Under the pieces are notes generated by a model. That model searched no databases. It was not told where the DNA came from and was given only the letters and a program-made list of their open reading frames with translations. This document shows, piece after piece, positions 4,760 through 5,534 of a stretch of 5,534 bases of DNA; positions within the stretch are counted from its first letter, which is position 1; each line of letters begins with the position of its first letter. A program made the translations under genes and the position numbers. Source of the DNA: an uncultured Bacteroidales bacterium (lineage in GTDB: Bacteria > Bacteroidota > Bacteroidia > Bacteroidales > Paludibacteraceae); contig CAIUKZ010000289.1 of NCBI GenBank assembly GCA_903899865.1, positions 1 through 5,534 on the forward strand, in the 5' to 3' direction.

Positions 4760-5534
4760 CTAAACCACGATATTCACAATCTTCCCTGGCACCACAATAA
4801 TCTTTTTGGGTGTTTTTCCCTCCAAGTGTTTAGCCGTTTGTTCGTTTGCCATGGCTGTTGCTTCAACGGTTTTTGGGTCCATGTCGGCTGGTAGTTCCAG
4901 TGTAAACCGCACTTTGCCGTTGAACGAAATCGGATATTTGATATTCGATTCTTTCAAGTAGTCTTCATTACAAATAGGGAACGCGGCATCACACACTGTT
5001 TCTGCATTGCCCAGTGAGTGGTACAATTCTTCCGCAATGTGTGGAGCAAAAGGCGCCATTAATATTACCAATGGCTCAAGTATCTCTTTCTTGTTGCACT
5101 TCAATGTAAATAGCTCATTCACACAAATCATAAATGCCGACACCGAAGTATTGAACGAGAAATTCTCAATATCAAACGTGATTTTCTTGATGGTTTTGTG
5201 CAATGTTTTCAATTCTTCGGGAGTAGGAGCGGTGTCGTTTACCACCTGCTCGCCATCTTTATAGAAGAGTGACCATAAGCGTTTTAAAAAGCGATGCACA
5301 CCGTCTATTCCGTTGGTGTCCCACGGCTTGGATTGCTCCAGTGGGCCTAGGAACATCTCGTAAAGGCGCAAGGTGTCAGCACCGTATTTCTCTACGATGT
5401 CGTCTGGATTGACCACATTGTACATGGATTTTGACATTTTCTCCACTGCCCATCCGCAAATGTATTTTCCATCTTCGAGGATAAATTCCGCATTTTTATA
5501 TTCGGGCAACCAGTTTTTGAATGCTTCCAAATCC
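4760..5534 (-). CDS. leuS: Leucyl-tRNA synthetase, C-terminal part (5' end beyond the window)
   Basis: This is the C-terminal part of the class I enzyme that attaches leucine to tRNA-Leu in the cytoplasm. About 258 residues are in the window; the full bacterial enzyme is usually over 800. Counting from the TTG at 5530-5528, which is an internal leucine codon and not the start, the KMSKS ATP-binding signature is at 31-35 (5426-5440). It is followed by MYNVVNPDDIVEKYGADTLR (36-55), typical of LeuS. The helical anticodon-binding domain covers about 80-190, with LMAPFAPHIAEELY at 157-170. The C-terminal domain ends in PKKIIVVPGKIVNIVV (241-256). The frame continues to the right edge with an aspartate codon at 5531-5533. 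The gene is intact within the window and its higher GC than the islet to its left fits a stable core gene. A repeat array begins at its stop. Confidence 0.95.
   Translation of the reverse strand, partial: DLEAFKNWLPEYKNAEFILEDGKYICGWAVEKMSKSMYNVVNPDDIVEKYGADTLRLYEMFLGPLEQSKPWDTNGIDGVHRFLKRLWSLFYKDGEQVVNDTAPTPEELKTLHKTIKKITFDIENFSFNTSVSAFMICVNELFTLKCNKKEILEPLVILMAPFAPHIAEELYHSLGNAETVCDAAFPICNEDYLKESNIKYPISFNGKVRFTLELPADMDPKTVEATAMANEQTAKHLEGKTPKKIIVVPGKIVNIVV

Noticed and set aside
4760..5530. The TTG at 5528-5530 as the start of a short standalone protein.
   Set aside because: The frame stays open to the window edge and the sequence is the interior of LeuS just before KMSKS, so this is an internal leucine codon.

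Overview
The window looks like a chromosomal segment from a member of the Bacteroidota, probably Bacteroidales. Three things point there: a TAnnTTTG-type -7 box upstream of the first operon, the character of the LeuS, KilA-N and glycosyltransferase proteins, and the lack of clear Shine-Dalgarno sequences. The species cannot be told from the sequence alone.

Left part (1-1935, + strand). The last 28 codons of an unidentified gene enter from the left edge. A compact type II toxin-antitoxin operon follows: a RelE/HigB-like (Gp49 family) toxin and an XRE-type HigA-like antitoxin joined by an ATGA overlap. Its short promoter region carries three copies of a 7-bp element (AGATAAC or its complement), one of which overlaps the -7 box. 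Sixty-one bases after the antitoxin comes a GT-B fold glycosyltransferase (GT4-like), with no obvious promoter of its own.

Middle (1932-3380, - strand). A 482-residue Wzx-like polysaccharide flippase converges on the glycosyltransferase, and the two stop codons overlap by four bases. Together they suggest the edge of a surface-glycan (capsule or O-antigen type) locus: the glycosyltransferase would build a lipid-linked glycan at the inner face of the membrane and the flippase would move it across.

Right part (3381-5534, - strand). This is an accessory islet between the flippase and the housekeeping gene leuS, whose C-terminal part fills the right edge. It holds an orphan four-segment membrane protein and a KilA-N gene cut short after about 80 codons. 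Three arrays of a degenerate 8-10 bp repeat (GGTTYAT core) bound these genes: one upstream of the flippase, one between the membrane protein and the KilA-N remnant, and one starting at the leuS stop codon. The first two arrays share an orientation and the third is inverted. The KilA-N remnant takes its last codons and its stop from the middle array, so the array marks the breakpoint. The repeats may act as recombination or insertion boundaries; this is inference. The KilA-N remnant also contains a perfect 13-bp inverted repeat within its coding sequence.

No tRNA, rRNA, CRISPR array, transposase or convincing intrinsic terminator was seen. The strongest leads for something new are the repeat arrays as gene-cassette boundaries and the helically phased operator of the toxin-antitoxin operon.
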